Counted from the stretch's first letter, positions 1 through 8,131 are shown. The stretch: DNA of 24,697 nt from DASRSS01 sp035656335 (GCA_035656335.1 DASRSS010000200.1:1-24697); one strand, 5' to 3'. Notes: generated by a model from the letters alone, not told the origin. Program-made: numbers and translations.

Positions 1-317
1 TGTCCGCCGCGGGGCTGGGCGACCTGGGTGCGGTATTCGGCACGTCCGACCCGCGGTGGGCCGATGCGCCCGGAACGGTGCTGCTGACCGAGGTGGTGCG
101 GCTGGTGCGCGAAGCGGACTGGACGATCGGCAACGTCGCGATCCAGGTCGTCGGCAACTCGCCTCGGCTGGGACCGCGCCGCGCCGAGGCCGAGGCCGCG
201 ATGTCGGCCGTCGTGGGTGCGCCCGTGTCGCTGGCCGCGGCCACCACCGATGGCCTGGGCTTCCTCGGCGCCGACGAGGGCCGCGCCGCGCTAGCCACCG
301 CCTTGATCCACCGCTAG
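1..317 (+). CDS. ispF: 2-C-methyl-D-erythritol 2,4-cyclodiphosphate synthase, 3' part
   Basis: IspF cyclises CDP-methylerythritol 2-phosphate to ME-2,4-cyclodiphosphate, releasing CMP, in the cytosolic MEP isoprenoid pathway. Only the last ~104 codons are present (reading frame from base 3); the N-terminal metal ligands lie outside the window. Visible family motifs are GLGDLGAVFGTSDP, the GNVAIQVVGNSPRLGPRR segment, and near the C-terminus ATTDGLGFLGADEG, equivalent to the ATTTEKLGFTGRGEG nucleotide-binding loop of E. coli. The TTDGLG variant looks normal for actinobacteria (from memory). ispF followed by cysS and rlmB is a common actinobacterial order, but here two genes intervene. The stop at 315-317 is followed by a palindromic unit at 360-411 and the convergent PLP-enzyme gene. 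Confidence 0.93.
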   Translation, partial: SAAGLGDLGAVFGTSDPRWADAPGTVLLTEVVRLVREADWTIGNVAIQVVGNSPRLGPRRAEAEAAMSAVVGAPVSLAAATTDGLGFLGADEGRAALATALIHR

Positions 318-359
318 CTGGTGCCTCGTCCGGACTCGTCCATCGCCCAAGACCTCCGC

Positions 360-411
360 TGATCAACAGCAGGTTGTGGCCGCCTGGGCGACCAGAATCC
401 ACTGTGGATCA
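360..411. repeat. 52-bp imperfect palindrome between convergent genes
   Basis: Starts and ends with TGATCA. Reading the reverse complement against the forward strand gives about 38 of 52 identical positions, so a 26-bp imperfect stem can form. It lies in the 101-bp gap between the ends of ispF and the convergent PLP-enzyme gene. It could act as a bidirectional U-less terminator, or be a member of a dispersed palindromic family. No second copy was seen in this window. The rest of the gap (318-359) holds nothing recognisable. Confidence 0.6.
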
Positions 412-418
412 CGGCAGG

Positions 419-1537
419 TCAGCGCGGCGGGAGCGCCTGGGCAAGATCGTCCCAGAGGTCCTCGACGTGCTCGATGCCGACGGAGAAGCGCAGCAGGTTC
501 GGCGGCGTCCCCATGTCCGCGTCCGGCTGGTGCATCGCGCGCCGCTCGATCAGCGACTCGACGCCGCCGAGGCTGGTGGCGTGACTGATCAGCCGCAGCG
601 ACTCGCACAGTCGCGTCGCGTCGGCGGCGTCTCCTGCCACCTCGAACGAGATCATCGCGCCGAACCCCGCGTGCAGTCGCGCGGCGCGTTCGTGTCCCGG
701 ATCGGACGGCAGCCCCGGGTAGCGCACCCGGGTTACCGCGGGGTGCGCGTCCAACCGCCGCGCGAGCTCCATCGCGTTCGCCTGCGCACGCTCCATGCGT
801 ACCGCGAGCGTGCGGATCCCGCGCAGCGCGAGATAGCACTCCAGCGCGCCCGGTATCGCGCCGGTCAGCGTGCGCCGGGTGCGCCAGACCTCGGCGTCCT
901 CGGCGGAGGCCGTGACCAGCACGCCCATCAGCAGGTCGGAGTGGCCGGCCAGGTACTTCGTGGCCGAGTGGACGACCACGTCCGCGCCGAGTGACAGCGG
1001 CCGCACGAGAAGCGGCGTCGAGAACGTCGCGTCGACCACGACCCTCGCGCCGGTCTCGCGTGCGCCCGCGATCAGCGCGGGCAGATCAGCAACCCCGATA
1101 AGGGGATTCGTCACCGGCTCGAGCCACAGCAGGTCGGCTCCGGGCAGCGCGGCAAGGACCGCGTCGGTGTCAACGATGTCCACCGGCCGCACGCTCATCC
1201 GGCCCAGCCGCTGCTGCTCCGCGAAGATCGCGACCGAGCCGGAGTAGGCCGCGGTCGGCACCACCGCGGTCGTCCCGGACGGCTGCCCCTCGGCGATCGC
1301 GGCGATGGCTCCCATGCCGCTCGCGAACGCCACCGCATGCCCGCCCTCGAGTGCTCCGACGGCGTCCTCGAACGCGCGAATCGTGTCGCTGGCCTCGCCG
1401 CGCAGGTAGTGGTTGTCGTCCGCGTGGTGAAACGTCGACGACAGCACGACCGGTGTGTTCATCGGGGCGTCGGCGACACGCGCCGGACGCCCGGCCGCGA
1501 CGGCCACCGATTCGGGACGCAGGGGAACATCGGTCAT
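419..1537 (-). CDS. PLP-dependent Cys/Met metabolism enzyme (cystathionine gamma-synthase/lyase-like)
   Basis: 372 aa, fold-type I PLP enzyme of the trans-sulfuration family. The Schiff-base lysine is K194 in HSATKYLAGHSD. Other family marks are FASGMGAIAAI (phosphate-binding Gly-rich turn), WLEPVTNPL, VVVDATFSTPLLVRP, and the SLGGVESLIERRA...H segment near the C-terminus. The usual YxRxxNPT motif is altered (HYLRGEASDT), so the substrate cannot be inferred: cystathionine gamma-lyase, gamma-synthase, methionine gamma-lyase or another role is possible. I chose the ATG at 1537 (MTDVPLRPES); a TAACGT box 7 nt upstream fits a leaderless transcript, and a longer in-frame start upstream would add a non-family extension. 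It runs against ispF/cysS and is divergent from the flavin-protein gene. Confidence 0.85.
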   Translation of the reverse strand: MTDVPLRPESVAVAAGRPARVADAPMNTPVVLSSTFHHADDNHYLRGEASDTIRAFEDAVGALEGGHAVAFASGMGAIAAIAEGQPSGTTAVVPTAAYSGSVAIFAEQQRLGRMSVRPVDIVDTDAVLAALPGADLLWLEPVTNPLIGVADLPALIAGARETGARVVVDATFSTPLLVRPLSLGADVVVHSATKYLAGHSDLLMGVLVTASAEDAEVWRTRRTLTGAIPGALECYLALRGIRTLAVRMERAQANAMELARRLDAHPAVTRVRYPGLPSDPGHERAARLHAGFGAMISFEVAGDAADATRLCESLRLISHATSLGGVESLIERRAMHQPDADMGTPPNLLRFSVGIEHVEDLWDDLAQALPPR

Positions 1538-1544
1538 GCCCGCG

Positions 1545-1550
1545 ACGTTA
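1545..1550 (-). promoter_or_regulatory. Putative -10 box for the PLP-enzyme gene (leaderless)
   Basis: On the minus strand TAACGT fits the actinobacterial TANNNT -10 pattern and ends 7 nt before the ATG at 1537. Transcription would then begin at or next to the start codon. No clear -35 was found. This is inference from position and consensus only. Confidence 0.4.
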
Positions 1551-1559
1551 TCGGCTGTC

Positions 1560-1952
1560 GTGACCACGCAACTACCCGATATCGCCAAGAAGCTTCTCGA
1601 TCAGCAGGTGTTCGTCACCGTGTCGACATTGAACCCGGACGGCAGCCCCCAGTCGTCCGTGCTGTGGGCGACATACGACGGCGACGACATCCTGCTCTCG
1701 ACCGTGGTCGGTCGTGCCAAGGAACGCAACTGGCGCCGCGACCCGCGGGTGAGCGTGCTGTTCTTCGACCCGGCGACGCCGTACAACTACGTCGAGGTGC
1801 GCGGACGCGTCGAGCTGACCACCGACGGCGGCCCGGAACTCATCCAGCGGCTGTCGCAGCTCTACGTCGGTGCGCCGTACACCGCTGACGAGGGGACGGA
1901 CAACGTCCGCGTCGTGGCGCGCGTGAAGGCCGACAAGGTCATCACTCGTTGA
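1560..1952 (+). CDS. PPOX-class / F420-dependent flavin-fold protein
   Basis: 130 aa, a single split-barrel FMN/F420-binding domain of the pyridoxamine-5'-phosphate-oxidase-like superfamily (Rv1155-type). Family features are LNPDGSPQSSVLWATYDGDDILLST near residues 19-45, GRAKERNWRRDPRVSVLFFDP (cofactor-phosphate contacts), and YVEVRGRVELTTDGG. Such proteins bind F420 or flavin and often act as reductases, but the substrate is not predictable. The GTG at 1560 is chosen by family length (VTTQLPDIAKKLL is a typical N-terminus). An alternative ATG at 1536 has a good AGGGGA upstream and would overlap the divergent gene's start codon on a shared CATG. A hairpin follows the stop. Confidence 0.8.
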   Translation: MTTQLPDIAKKLLDQQVFVTVSTLNPDGSPQSSVLWATYDGDDILLSTVVGRAKERNWRRDPRVSVLFFDPATPYNYVEVRGRVELTTDGGPELIQRLSQLYVGAPYTADEGTDNVRVVARVKADKVITR

Positions 1953-1956
1953 GACA

Positions 1957-1975
1957 GGCGGCCGTACCGGCCGCC
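1957..1975 (+). terminator. GC-rich hairpin after the flavin-protein gene
   Basis: GGCGGCCG, loop TAC, CGGCCGCC: a perfect 8-bp stem with a 3-nt loop, starting 5 nt after the stop codon. There is no T-run, which is common for actinobacterial terminators. It lies just upstream of the proposed cysS promoter and would insulate cysS from the gene before it. Confidence 0.55.
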
Positions 1976-1984
1976 CGTCGCCCG

Positions 1985-1990
1985 TAGGAT
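1985..1990 (+). promoter_or_regulatory. -10 box of leaderless cysS transcript
   Basis: TAGGAT matches TANNNT and ends 7 nt before the GTG at 1998. An ATG overlaps the box itself (1989), which argues that the annotated-looking ATG is not the start and that GTG 1998 is. No convincing -35 was seen. Confidence 0.5.
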
Positions 1991-1997
1991 GGCGGCC

Positions 1998-3404
1998 GTG
2001 GCGCTACACCTCTACGACACGGCGAGCCGATCGCTGCGGGAGTTCGTCCCGCTCGAGCCCGGCAAGGTGTCGATCTATCTGTGTGGCGCCACCGTGCAGG
2101 CGCCGCCGCACATCGGTCACGTGCGCAGCGGCGTCAACTTCGACATCCTGCGCCGCTGGCTGCAGCACAACCGCTACGACGTGACGTTCGTCCGCAACGT
2201 CACCGACATCGACGACAAGATCCTCGCCAAGTCGGCGGAGAACGATCAGCCGTGGTGGGCGTGGGCGTACACCAACGAGCTGAACTTCGACGCCGCGTAC
2301 AGCGTGCTCGGCTGCCTGCCGCCGACGTACGAGCCGCGCGCGACGGGCCACGTCACCGAGATGATCGAGCTGATACAGCGGTTGATCGACTCGGGGCACG
2401 CGTACGCGGCCGACGGCGACGTGTTCTTCGACGTGGCGTCGTGGCCGAAGTACGGGGCGCTGTCCGGCCAGAAGGTCGACGAGATGCAGCCGGCCGGCGA
2501 CAGTGCCGGCGACGCCCGCAAGCGCGACCCTCGTGACTTCGCGCTGTGGAAGGGGCACAAGCCCGGCGAGCCGGAGACCGCGTCCTGGCCGACGCCGTGG
2601 GGACGTGGACGTCCCGGCTGGCACCTGGAGTGCTCGGCGATGGCGACCCGCTACCTCGGGCCGACGTTCGACATCCACGGCGGCGGGCTGGATCTCGTCT
2701 TCCCGCACCACGAGAACGAGCTCGCGCAGTCGTGCGCGGCCGGCGACGGCTTCGCGCGGTACTGGATGCACAACGGTCTGCTCAACCTGTCCGGCCAGAA
2801 GATGTCGAAGTCGGTGGGGAACACCCTGCTGGTGAGCGAGATCGTCAAGCAGTGGCGTCCGGTCGAGGTGCGCTACTACCTCGGCGCCGCGCACTACCGC
2901 TCGGCGGTCGACTTCTCGCCCGAGGCGATGGACGAGGCCGCTGCGGCGTACCGGGGCATCGAGAACTTCGTGCAGCGAGCGCTGGAGGTGCTCCGGGACG
3001 GTTCCGGCGCGATGGGTGTGCAGGCATCGATTCCCGCGGAATTCGCCGCGGCGATGGACGACGACCTCGGTGTGCCGCAGGCGCTCGCGGTCGTGCACAA
3101 CACCGTGCGCGCGGGCAACACCGCTCTCGCGTCGGGTGATTCCGTCGGCGTGCGACGCGCGTTCTCTGCGGTGCTGGCGATGACCGACGTGCTGGGCATC
3201 TGGCCGCCGGCCTGGGCCGGCGAGGGAGCGTCCAACCTGACGCCCGTCGTCGACGCGCTGGTGCAGGTGGCGATCGCGCAGCGGACGTCCGCCCGCGAGC
3301 GCAAGGACTATGCGGCCGCCGACGCGATCCGCGATCAGCTCTCCGCGGCGGGCATCGCCGTCGAGGACACCCCGTCCGGCCCGCGCTGGACCCTCAAGGA
3401 CTGA
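1998..3404 (+). CDS. cysS: Cysteinyl-tRNA synthetase
   Basis: 468-aa class I aminoacyl-tRNA synthetase charging tRNA-Cys; cytosolic monomer. Cys29 in YLCGATVQ and the later HLECSAMA and HHENELAQS segments form the zinc site that selects cysteine. HIGH is residues 38-41 and KMSKS is residues 268-272. The length matches the family (E. coli 461). GTG 1998 gives VALHLYDTASRSLREF, aligning with typical actinobacterial N-termini; the upstream ATG at 1989 overlaps a -10 box. rlmB begins 10 nt downstream, so the two are probably cotranscribed, as is usual in actinobacteria. Confidence 0.96.
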   Translation: MALHLYDTASRSLREFVPLEPGKVSIYLCGATVQAPPHIGHVRSGVNFDILRRWLQHNRYDVTFVRNVTDIDDKILAKSAENDQPWWAWAYTNELNFDAAYSVLGCLPPTYEPRATGHVTEMIELIQRLIDSGHAYAADGDVFFDVASWPKYGALSGQKVDEMQPAGDSAGDARKRDPRDFALWKGHKPGEPETASWPTPWGRGRPGWHLECSAMATRYLGPTFDIHGGGLDLVFPHHENELAQSCAAGDGFARYWMHNGLLNLSGQKMSKSVGNTLLVSEIVKQWRPVEVRYYLGAAHYRSAVDFSPEAMDEAAAAYRGIENFVQRALEVLRDGSGAMGVQASIPAEFAAAMDDDLGVPQALAVVHNTVRAGNTALASGDSVGVRRAFSAVLAMTDVLGIWPPAWAGEGASNLTPVVDALVQVAIAQRTSARERKDYAAADAIRDQLSAAGIAVEDTPSGPRWTLKD

Positions 3405-3414
3405 GCACTGACAT

Positions 3415-4356
3415 ATGGCAGGAAATTCGCAGCGCAAGGGCGCGATCCGCAAGTCCAAGAAGGGCGCGCAGGTCGGGTCCGGCGGACAGGCCAAGCGCGG
3501 GCTGAAGGGCAAGGGCCCGACGCCGCCGGCGGAGGCGCGCAAGGGGCATCCGGCCGCGCGCAGGGCCGCGTCCGCCGCGCGCCGCGACCAAGGCCGGCAG
3601 CGTTCCGCGGACCGCGCCGAGCTGCTGGTCGGCCGCAATCCGGTCGTCGAGGCGTTGCAGGCGAAGATCCCGGCGACCGCGCTGTACGTGGCCGTCGGCA
3701 TCGAGGCGGACGAGCGGGTGACCGAGGCGATCCGGTTGGCCGGCAATCGCGGCCTGGCACTGCTCGAGATCAGCCGCGGCGAACTGGACCGCAAGACCGG
3801 CGGGATCCTGCATCAGGGCATCGCGCTGCAGGTGCCGCCGTTCGCGTACCGCGAGCTGGCGGCCGTCCTTGCCGCGGCGCAGGAATCCGCGACCGCGCCG
3901 CTGCTCGTCGCGCTGGACGGCGTGACCGATCCGCGCAACCTCGGCGCGGTGATCCGGTCGGCCGTCGCGTTCGGCGCGCAGGGCGTGATCCTGCCGGAGC
4001 GGCGCGCGGCGGGTGTGACGGCGACGGCGTGGCGGACGTCCGCCGGTACCGCGGCGCGCATCCCGGTCGCTCAGGTCACGAACCTGGTGCGCGCCCTGAA
4101 GGACTGCCAGCAGGCAGGGCTGCTGGTGGTCGGCCTGGACGCGGACGGGACGACGTCCGTGGACGACCTGGAGCTGGCGACCGACCCGATCGTGGTCGTG
4201 GTCGGCTCCGAGGGCCGCGGCCTGTCCCGGCTGGTCGGCCAGACCTGCGACCTGACCGTGTCGATCCCCATGGCCGCGGCCGCCGAGTCCCTGAATGCCA
4301 GCGTCGCGGCCGCGGTGACCCTCGCCGAGATCGCCCGCCGCCGCCGCGCGTCATGA
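3415..4356 (+). CDS. rlmB: 23S rRNA 2'-O-ribose methyltransferase, TrmH/SpoU family
   Basis: 313 aa. An SPOUT (SpoU) methyltransferase expected to methylate the 2'-OH of a guanosine in 23S rRNA (G2251 in E. coli) using SAM. The first ~75 residues are Lys/Arg-rich and disordered-looking, as in actinobacterial orthologues. A substrate-binding domain follows (LLVGRNPVVEAL), then the trefoil-knot domain with motif 1 LDGVTDPRNLGAVIRSA, motif 2 VVVVGSEGRGLSRL and motif 3 SIPMAAAAESLNASVAAAV. It lies 10 nt after cysS. Its stop is followed at once by a 59-bp palindrome and a convergent ABC ATPase gene. Rps/tRNA-targeting paralogues (TrmH-like) are the alternative, but the context supports RlmB. Confidence 0.92.
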   Translation: MAGNSQRKGAIRKSKKGAQVGSGGQAKRGLKGKGPTPPAEARKGHPAARRAASAARRDQGRQRSADRAELLVGRNPVVEALQAKIPATALYVAVGIEADERVTEAIRLAGNRGLALLEISRGELDRKTGGILHQGIALQVPPFAYRELAAVLAAAQESATAPLLVALDGVTDPRNLGAVIRSAVAFGAQGVILPERRAAGVTATAWRTSAGTAARIPVAQVTNLVRALKDCQQAGLLVVGLDADGTTSVDDLELATDPIVVVVGSEGRGLSRLVGQTCDLTVSIPMAAAAESLNASVAAAVTLAEIARRRRAS

Positions 4357-4418
4357 CCCGCTTTCCACCTTTCAGCGGCGTAAATCGGGGCCGATAACCC
4401 CGCTGAAAGGTGGAAAGC
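4357..4418. repeat. Palindromic unit, 59-bp family, copy 1
   Basis: Perfect 19-bp inverted arms (GCTTTCCACCTTTCAGCGG at 4360-4378; its complement at 4400-4418) around a 21-nt spacer beginning CGTAAATCGG. A near-identical unit lies at 14113-14171, sharing the left arm, the spacer start and three extra C residues on the left. Here it fills the gap between the convergent rlmB and ABC ATPase genes and could terminate both transcripts, although no T-run follows. Confidence 0.9.
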
Positions 4419-4424
4419 CGGGCG

Positions 4425-5522
<1,098 letters not shown>

Positions 5523-5735
5523 GGGTGACTCCCCACTCGGTGTGTCTCTACCGCGCCGGGTACGGGTGCGGGTCACGACGCCGGTGGCGAGACGGCGCCG
5601 CCGCAACCTCACGGATTTCCGGACGGCCGGTGTCGATCTGCCCCACCGATGTCAAAGGCAGCACCCGCCGACCGGCATAGCGGTCGGATAGGTGACATGG
5701 AACACGGCGCGGACCGGGAAAGCAACCTCGCCGCT
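5523..5735. other. Intergenic region with hairpin between two minus-strand genes
   Basis: 213 bp between the PlsC-like gene and the ABC ATPase gene downstream of it. It contains a stem CCGACCG (5668-5674), loop GCATAG, CGGTCGG (5681-5687), inside a wider pair ATGTCA (5649-5654) / TGACAT (5693-5698). It could terminate the acyltransferase transcript, be an operator, or be another dispersed palindrome. The ATPase promoter must lie in 5523-5640, but no convincing -10/-35 was seen. Confidence 0.45.
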
Positions 5736-6464
5736 CTAGCGCTGGTCGACGAACTTCTGGCTCGGCCGGTAGAACTCCGCGGGCGCCGGCTCGCCGCGGA
5801 GAGCCGCGACCTCGTCCCGGATGGCGCCCATGATCGTGTCCGTGATCTCGCGCAGCACGGCCGCGGTCGGCTCGGCGCCGCGGAAGCGCTCGAGGTCGAC
5901 CGGCTTGCCGACGGACGCGTACGACGTGGGCCGCCGGACGAACCGCATCGGCGTGAACTTGCGCTGCTGCGCGCCCCACTGCCCGATCGGGATCACCGGG
6001 GTGTCGGGCGACAGCAGCCACAGCCGCGCGATGCCGGTCTTGGCCTGCATCGGCCACTGGCCCGGCGCGCGGGTGATCGTCCCCTCGGGATAGATCGCGA
6101 TCGCCTCGCCGCGGGCCAGCGCGGCGACCGCGTCACGCAGCGACTGGGCGGCGTCCGTCGTGCCGCGATAGACGGGGATCTGCTTGCTGCCGCGGAAGAT
6201 CTGACCGGTACCGGGCTTGTGGAACAGCGACGCCTTGATCATGAAGCGCGGGATCCGCCCGGCCTGCCAGCCCAACCGTGCCATCAGCAGCGTGTCCATG
6301 TGCGACGTGTGGTTCATCGCCAGGATCACGCCACCGCGGTCGGGCGGCGTGATCCCCTCCAGGTTCGTCCAACGGATGCGGTACAGCAGCTGGGTCAGCG
6401 GCACAATGATGGTGGCGCACAGCCGGATCCAGAAGCCCGCCTTGGGCTTGTGCAGTCGGCTCAC
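5736..6464 (-). CDS. 1-acyl-sn-glycerol-3-phosphate acyltransferase (PlsC family)
   Basis: 242 aa. Expected to transfer an acyl chain from acyl-CoA/ACP to lysophosphatidate or a related lipid acceptor at the inner face of the membrane. The HX4D catalytic motif is NHTSHMD (H52...D57), and the acyl-acceptor motif PEGTITR follows about 95 residues later. An N-terminal hydrophobic stretch (WIRLCATIIVPLTQLLY) may anchor it. GTG 6464 is chosen because GAGGAG lies 6 nt upstream. It is transcribed toward the ABC ATPase gene, 213 bp away. Which acceptor it uses cannot be told. Confidence 0.88.
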   Translation of the reverse strand: MSRLHKPKAGFWIRLCATIIVPLTQLLYRIRWTNLEGITPPDRGGVILAMNHTSHMDTLLMARLGWQAGRIPRFMIKASLFHKPGTGQIFRGSKQIPVYRGTTDAAQSLRDAVAALARGEAIAIYPEGTITRAPGQWPMQAKTGIARLWLLSPDTPVIPIGQWGAQQRKFTPMRFVRRPTSYASVGKPVDLERFRGAEPTAAVLREITDTIMGAIRDEVAALRGEPAPAEFYRPSQKFVDQR

Positions 6465-6549
6465 GGAACTCTCCTCGCAACAGCTGGCCCGTGTGGTTAC
6501 GGTCGCGTAGGTAGTGTGCCAGGGCAGCCGTCCGCAGTGGACCTGCCGG

Positions 6550-6555
6550 TAGGCT
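6550..6555 (+). promoter_or_regulatory. Putative -10 box of tRNA-Thr
   Basis: TAGGCT fits TANNNT and ends 12 nt before the first base of the tRNA, a reasonable distance for a short 5' leader. The -35 region is weak. The rest of 6465-6549 is the leader of the divergent acyltransferase gene and shows nothing definite. Confidence 0.4.
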
Positions 6556-6567
6556 CCTTGCCAGTTC

Positions 6568-6641
6568 GCCGCCTTAGCTCAGCTGGCCAGAGCAATCGCC
6601 TTGTAAGCGATAGGTCGTCGGTTCGAACCCGACAGGCGGCT
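6568..6641 (+). tRNA. tRNA-Thr (anticodon UGU)
   Basis: Cloverleaf read directly: acceptor GCCGCCT pairs with AGGCGGC; D-arm GCTC...GAGC; anticodon stem ATCGC/GCGAT with loop CTTGTAA, giving anticodon TGT (Thr, ACA codons); T-arm GTCGG-TTCGAAC-CCGAC; discriminator T. CCA is not encoded. It stands alone, 32 nt before the PAS-protein gene. Confidence 0.95.
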
Positions 6642-6661
6642 CAATCGGTCCGAAATCGGTA

Positions 6662-6667
6662 TACGCT
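6662..6667 (+). promoter_or_regulatory. Putative -10 box, leaderless PAS-protein gene
   Basis: TACGCT fits TANNNT and ends 6 nt before the GTG at 6674. No Shine-Dalgarno sequence precedes that GTG, so a leaderless transcript is the simplest reading. Confidence 0.4.
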
Positions 6668-6673
6668 GCCGCG

Positions 6674-7438
6674 GTGACGCCGTCGAACATCGCGGCCTTG
6701 ACCATCGCAGTCGAACATGCGCCGGTGGGGGTCGGCGTCTGTGACCAGGACGGCAACTTCGTCGTCGTCAACGGGTACCTCGCGCGGCTGTTGCGCTACG
6801 ACCGCGACACGCTTGTCGGCAAGCCGTTTCTCACCGTGATCCATCCGGACGAGCAGGCCGAGGTGGTGTCCCACGTTCACCGGGCGATGCAGGCGGCGAC
6901 GACCGGCGAGGAGCGCGCGAGCGACGAGAACGAGGTGCGCTGCATCGACGGCGACGGTCGCACGATCTGGGTGCACCTGACCTGGACGACGACGGCGCCG
7001 GACGAGGACGGCCGCCAGTACACCGTCGTCCACGCCACCGACTACGCGCGCCGGCGCGTGGCCGAGGACGAGCTGCTCGAGCTTCGGCAGCTGCTGCACG
7101 TGGCGCTGGAGCGGAGCGCGTTCGCGATCGCGATCAGCGACATGACGAAGCGAATCACCTTTGCCAACCAGCAGTTCTGCGACCTGCTCGGCTACACGCT
7201 CAGTGAGCTGACCCGCATGACGTTCACCGAGATCACTCACCCGGACGACCGCGACAAGAGCATCGACGCGTTCGAGCAGATGCTGGTCGGCAAGCTGGAC
7301 CGGCACCAGACGATCAAGCGGTACGTGCGCAAGGACGGCCGCCAAATCTACTGCCGGCGGATCGCGTTCGCGGCGCGAGGGCGCGACGGCATCCCGCGCA
7401 GCAACATCATCTTCGTCGAGTCGATGGGGCTGGTCTGA
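6674..7438 (+). CDS. Tandem PAS-domain sensor protein without output domain
   Basis: 254 aa. PAS 1 spans about residues 6-128 (VEHAPVGVGVCDQDGNFVVVN, HPDEQAEV) and PAS 2 about 140-252 (ITFANQQFCDLLGYTLSEL, ITHPDDRDKS, YVRKDGRQIYCRRI). Both carry the PAS-fold hallmarks, and the second is the more canonical. No GGDEF, EAL, histidine kinase, phosphatase or HTH domain follows, and no membrane segment or signal peptide is visible. It is therefore a cytosolic sensor module that would act through protein contacts, or a remnant of a larger signalling protein. The ligand or cofactor is unknown. The neighbours (tRNA-Thr, convergent lipoprotein) do not suggest a partner. Confidence 0.85.
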   Translation: MTPSNIAALTIAVEHAPVGVGVCDQDGNFVVVNGYLARLLRYDRDTLVGKPFLTVIHPDEQAEVVSHVHRAMQAATTGEERASDENEVRCIDGDGRTIWVHLTWTTTAPDEDGRQYTVVHATDYARRRVAEDELLELRQLLHVALERSAFAIAISDMTKRITFANQQFCDLLGYTLSELTRMTFTEITHPDDRDKSIDAFEQMLVGKLDRHQTIKRYVRKDGRQIYCRRIAFAARGRDGIPRSNIIFVESMGLV

Positions 7439-7453
7439 GCCCGGCGCGTCTGT

Positions 7454-8119
7454 TCAGCCGCCGGTCTGGCTCAGCGCCAGGTTCGCGAGCGCGGCGAGGT
7501 CCTTGTTGGCGCGCGCTCCGGCTTTCTCGTGCACGCTGACCGCGACCGTCCGCTGACCGGACGCGACCACGATCGTCGGGTCGGCGTAGTCGGCTCCCGC
7601 GCCGCCGGTCAGGACCGTGCCCTGCTGACCGTCCACCTGCACCGTGCTTGAGTTCGCGCCGTGCGCCACGTAGTCGTCCACGGTGGCGGGTATCCGGGCC
7701 GCCGCCGACGACGCGTCCTTGTACAGGCTGACGCCGATCTCCGCCTTCGCCACGGACGAGCCTGCAGACGGCAGGCCATACCGGCAGTTCAGGTAGCTGA
7801 GCCGGCCGATGTCCCTCTCGGGTAGGCCGACGACGAACGCCGTCTGGCCGCCGAGCGAGCGACCGAGCGCGTTGTCGACGGCCGCGGCGGGCAGCAGGTC
7901 GTCGCAGGTGCCGGGTAGGTGGGTCAGCCGCGTCGGCGTCGGCGTGGGTGTCGCTGAGGTGGACGCGGCGGCCGTCGCGGTTCCGGCGGGCGCTGTCCTG
8001 GTGCGGGTGACCACGACCGTCTTCGCCGGCTGCCCCGGGCCGCTGCCCGTCGAGCAGGCGGGCACCGCCAGCAGCAGGCCGCCGGCACAGCACGCGCAGA
8101 GCAGGCGGCGGTTGATCAC
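7454..8119 (-). CDS. Secreted lipoprotein of unknown function (DUF3558-like architecture)
   Basis: 221 aa. The signal peptide MINRRLLCACCAGGLLLAVPAC ends in a lipobox (VPAC), so the Cys is probably lipidated and the protein sits on the outer face of the membrane. A Thr/Pro/Ala-rich linker (about residues 30-65) leads to a domain opening with GTCDDLLPAAAVDNALGRSL and containing YLNCRYGLPS; two Cys probably form a disulfide. That layout resembles actinobacterial DUF3558-type lipoproteins, but the assignment is tentative. GTG 8119 is preceded 6 nt upstream by TATGGT (leaderless). The stop faces that of the PAS gene across 15 nt. Confidence 0.75.
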   Translation of the reverse strand: MINRRLLCACCAGGLLLAVPACSTGSGPGQPAKTVVVTRTRTAPAGTATAAASTSATPTPTPTRLTHLPGTCDDLLPAAAVDNALGRSLGGQTAFVVGLPERDIGRLSYLNCRYGLPSAGSSVAKAEIGVSLYKDASSAAARIPATVDDYVAHGANSSTVQVDGQQGTVLTGGAGADYADPTIVVASGQRTVAVSVHEKAGARANKDLAALANLALSQTGG

Positions 8120-8125
8120 GAACCG

Positions 8126-8131
8126 ACCATA
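8126..8131 (-). promoter_or_regulatory. Putative -10 box, leaderless lipoprotein gene
   Basis: TATGGT on the minus strand fits TANNNT and ends 6 nt before GTG 8119. The remaining gap to the SRPBCC gene (8132-8181) is GC-rich and shows no other clear signal. Confidence 0.45.

Noticed and set aside
56..994. Long plus-strand open frame across the PLP-enzyme gene
   Set aside because: It is Arg/Gly-rich, lacks family motifs and is antisense to a gene with clear PLP motifs; typical of spurious frames in high-GC DNA.
2004..3794. 596-codon minus-strand open frame opposite cysS and rlmB
   Set aside because: No recognisable motifs; both overlapped genes are certain.
5668..5687. Second TetR operator (CCGACCG-N6-CGGTCGG)
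   Set aside because: Half-site sequence and spacing differ from ACCGA-N4-TCGGT at 11113-11126; better treated as a hairpin.
6568..6674. Integrative element at the tRNA-Thr 3' end
   Set aside because: No integrase gene and no repeated tRNA 3' segment were found downstream in the window.
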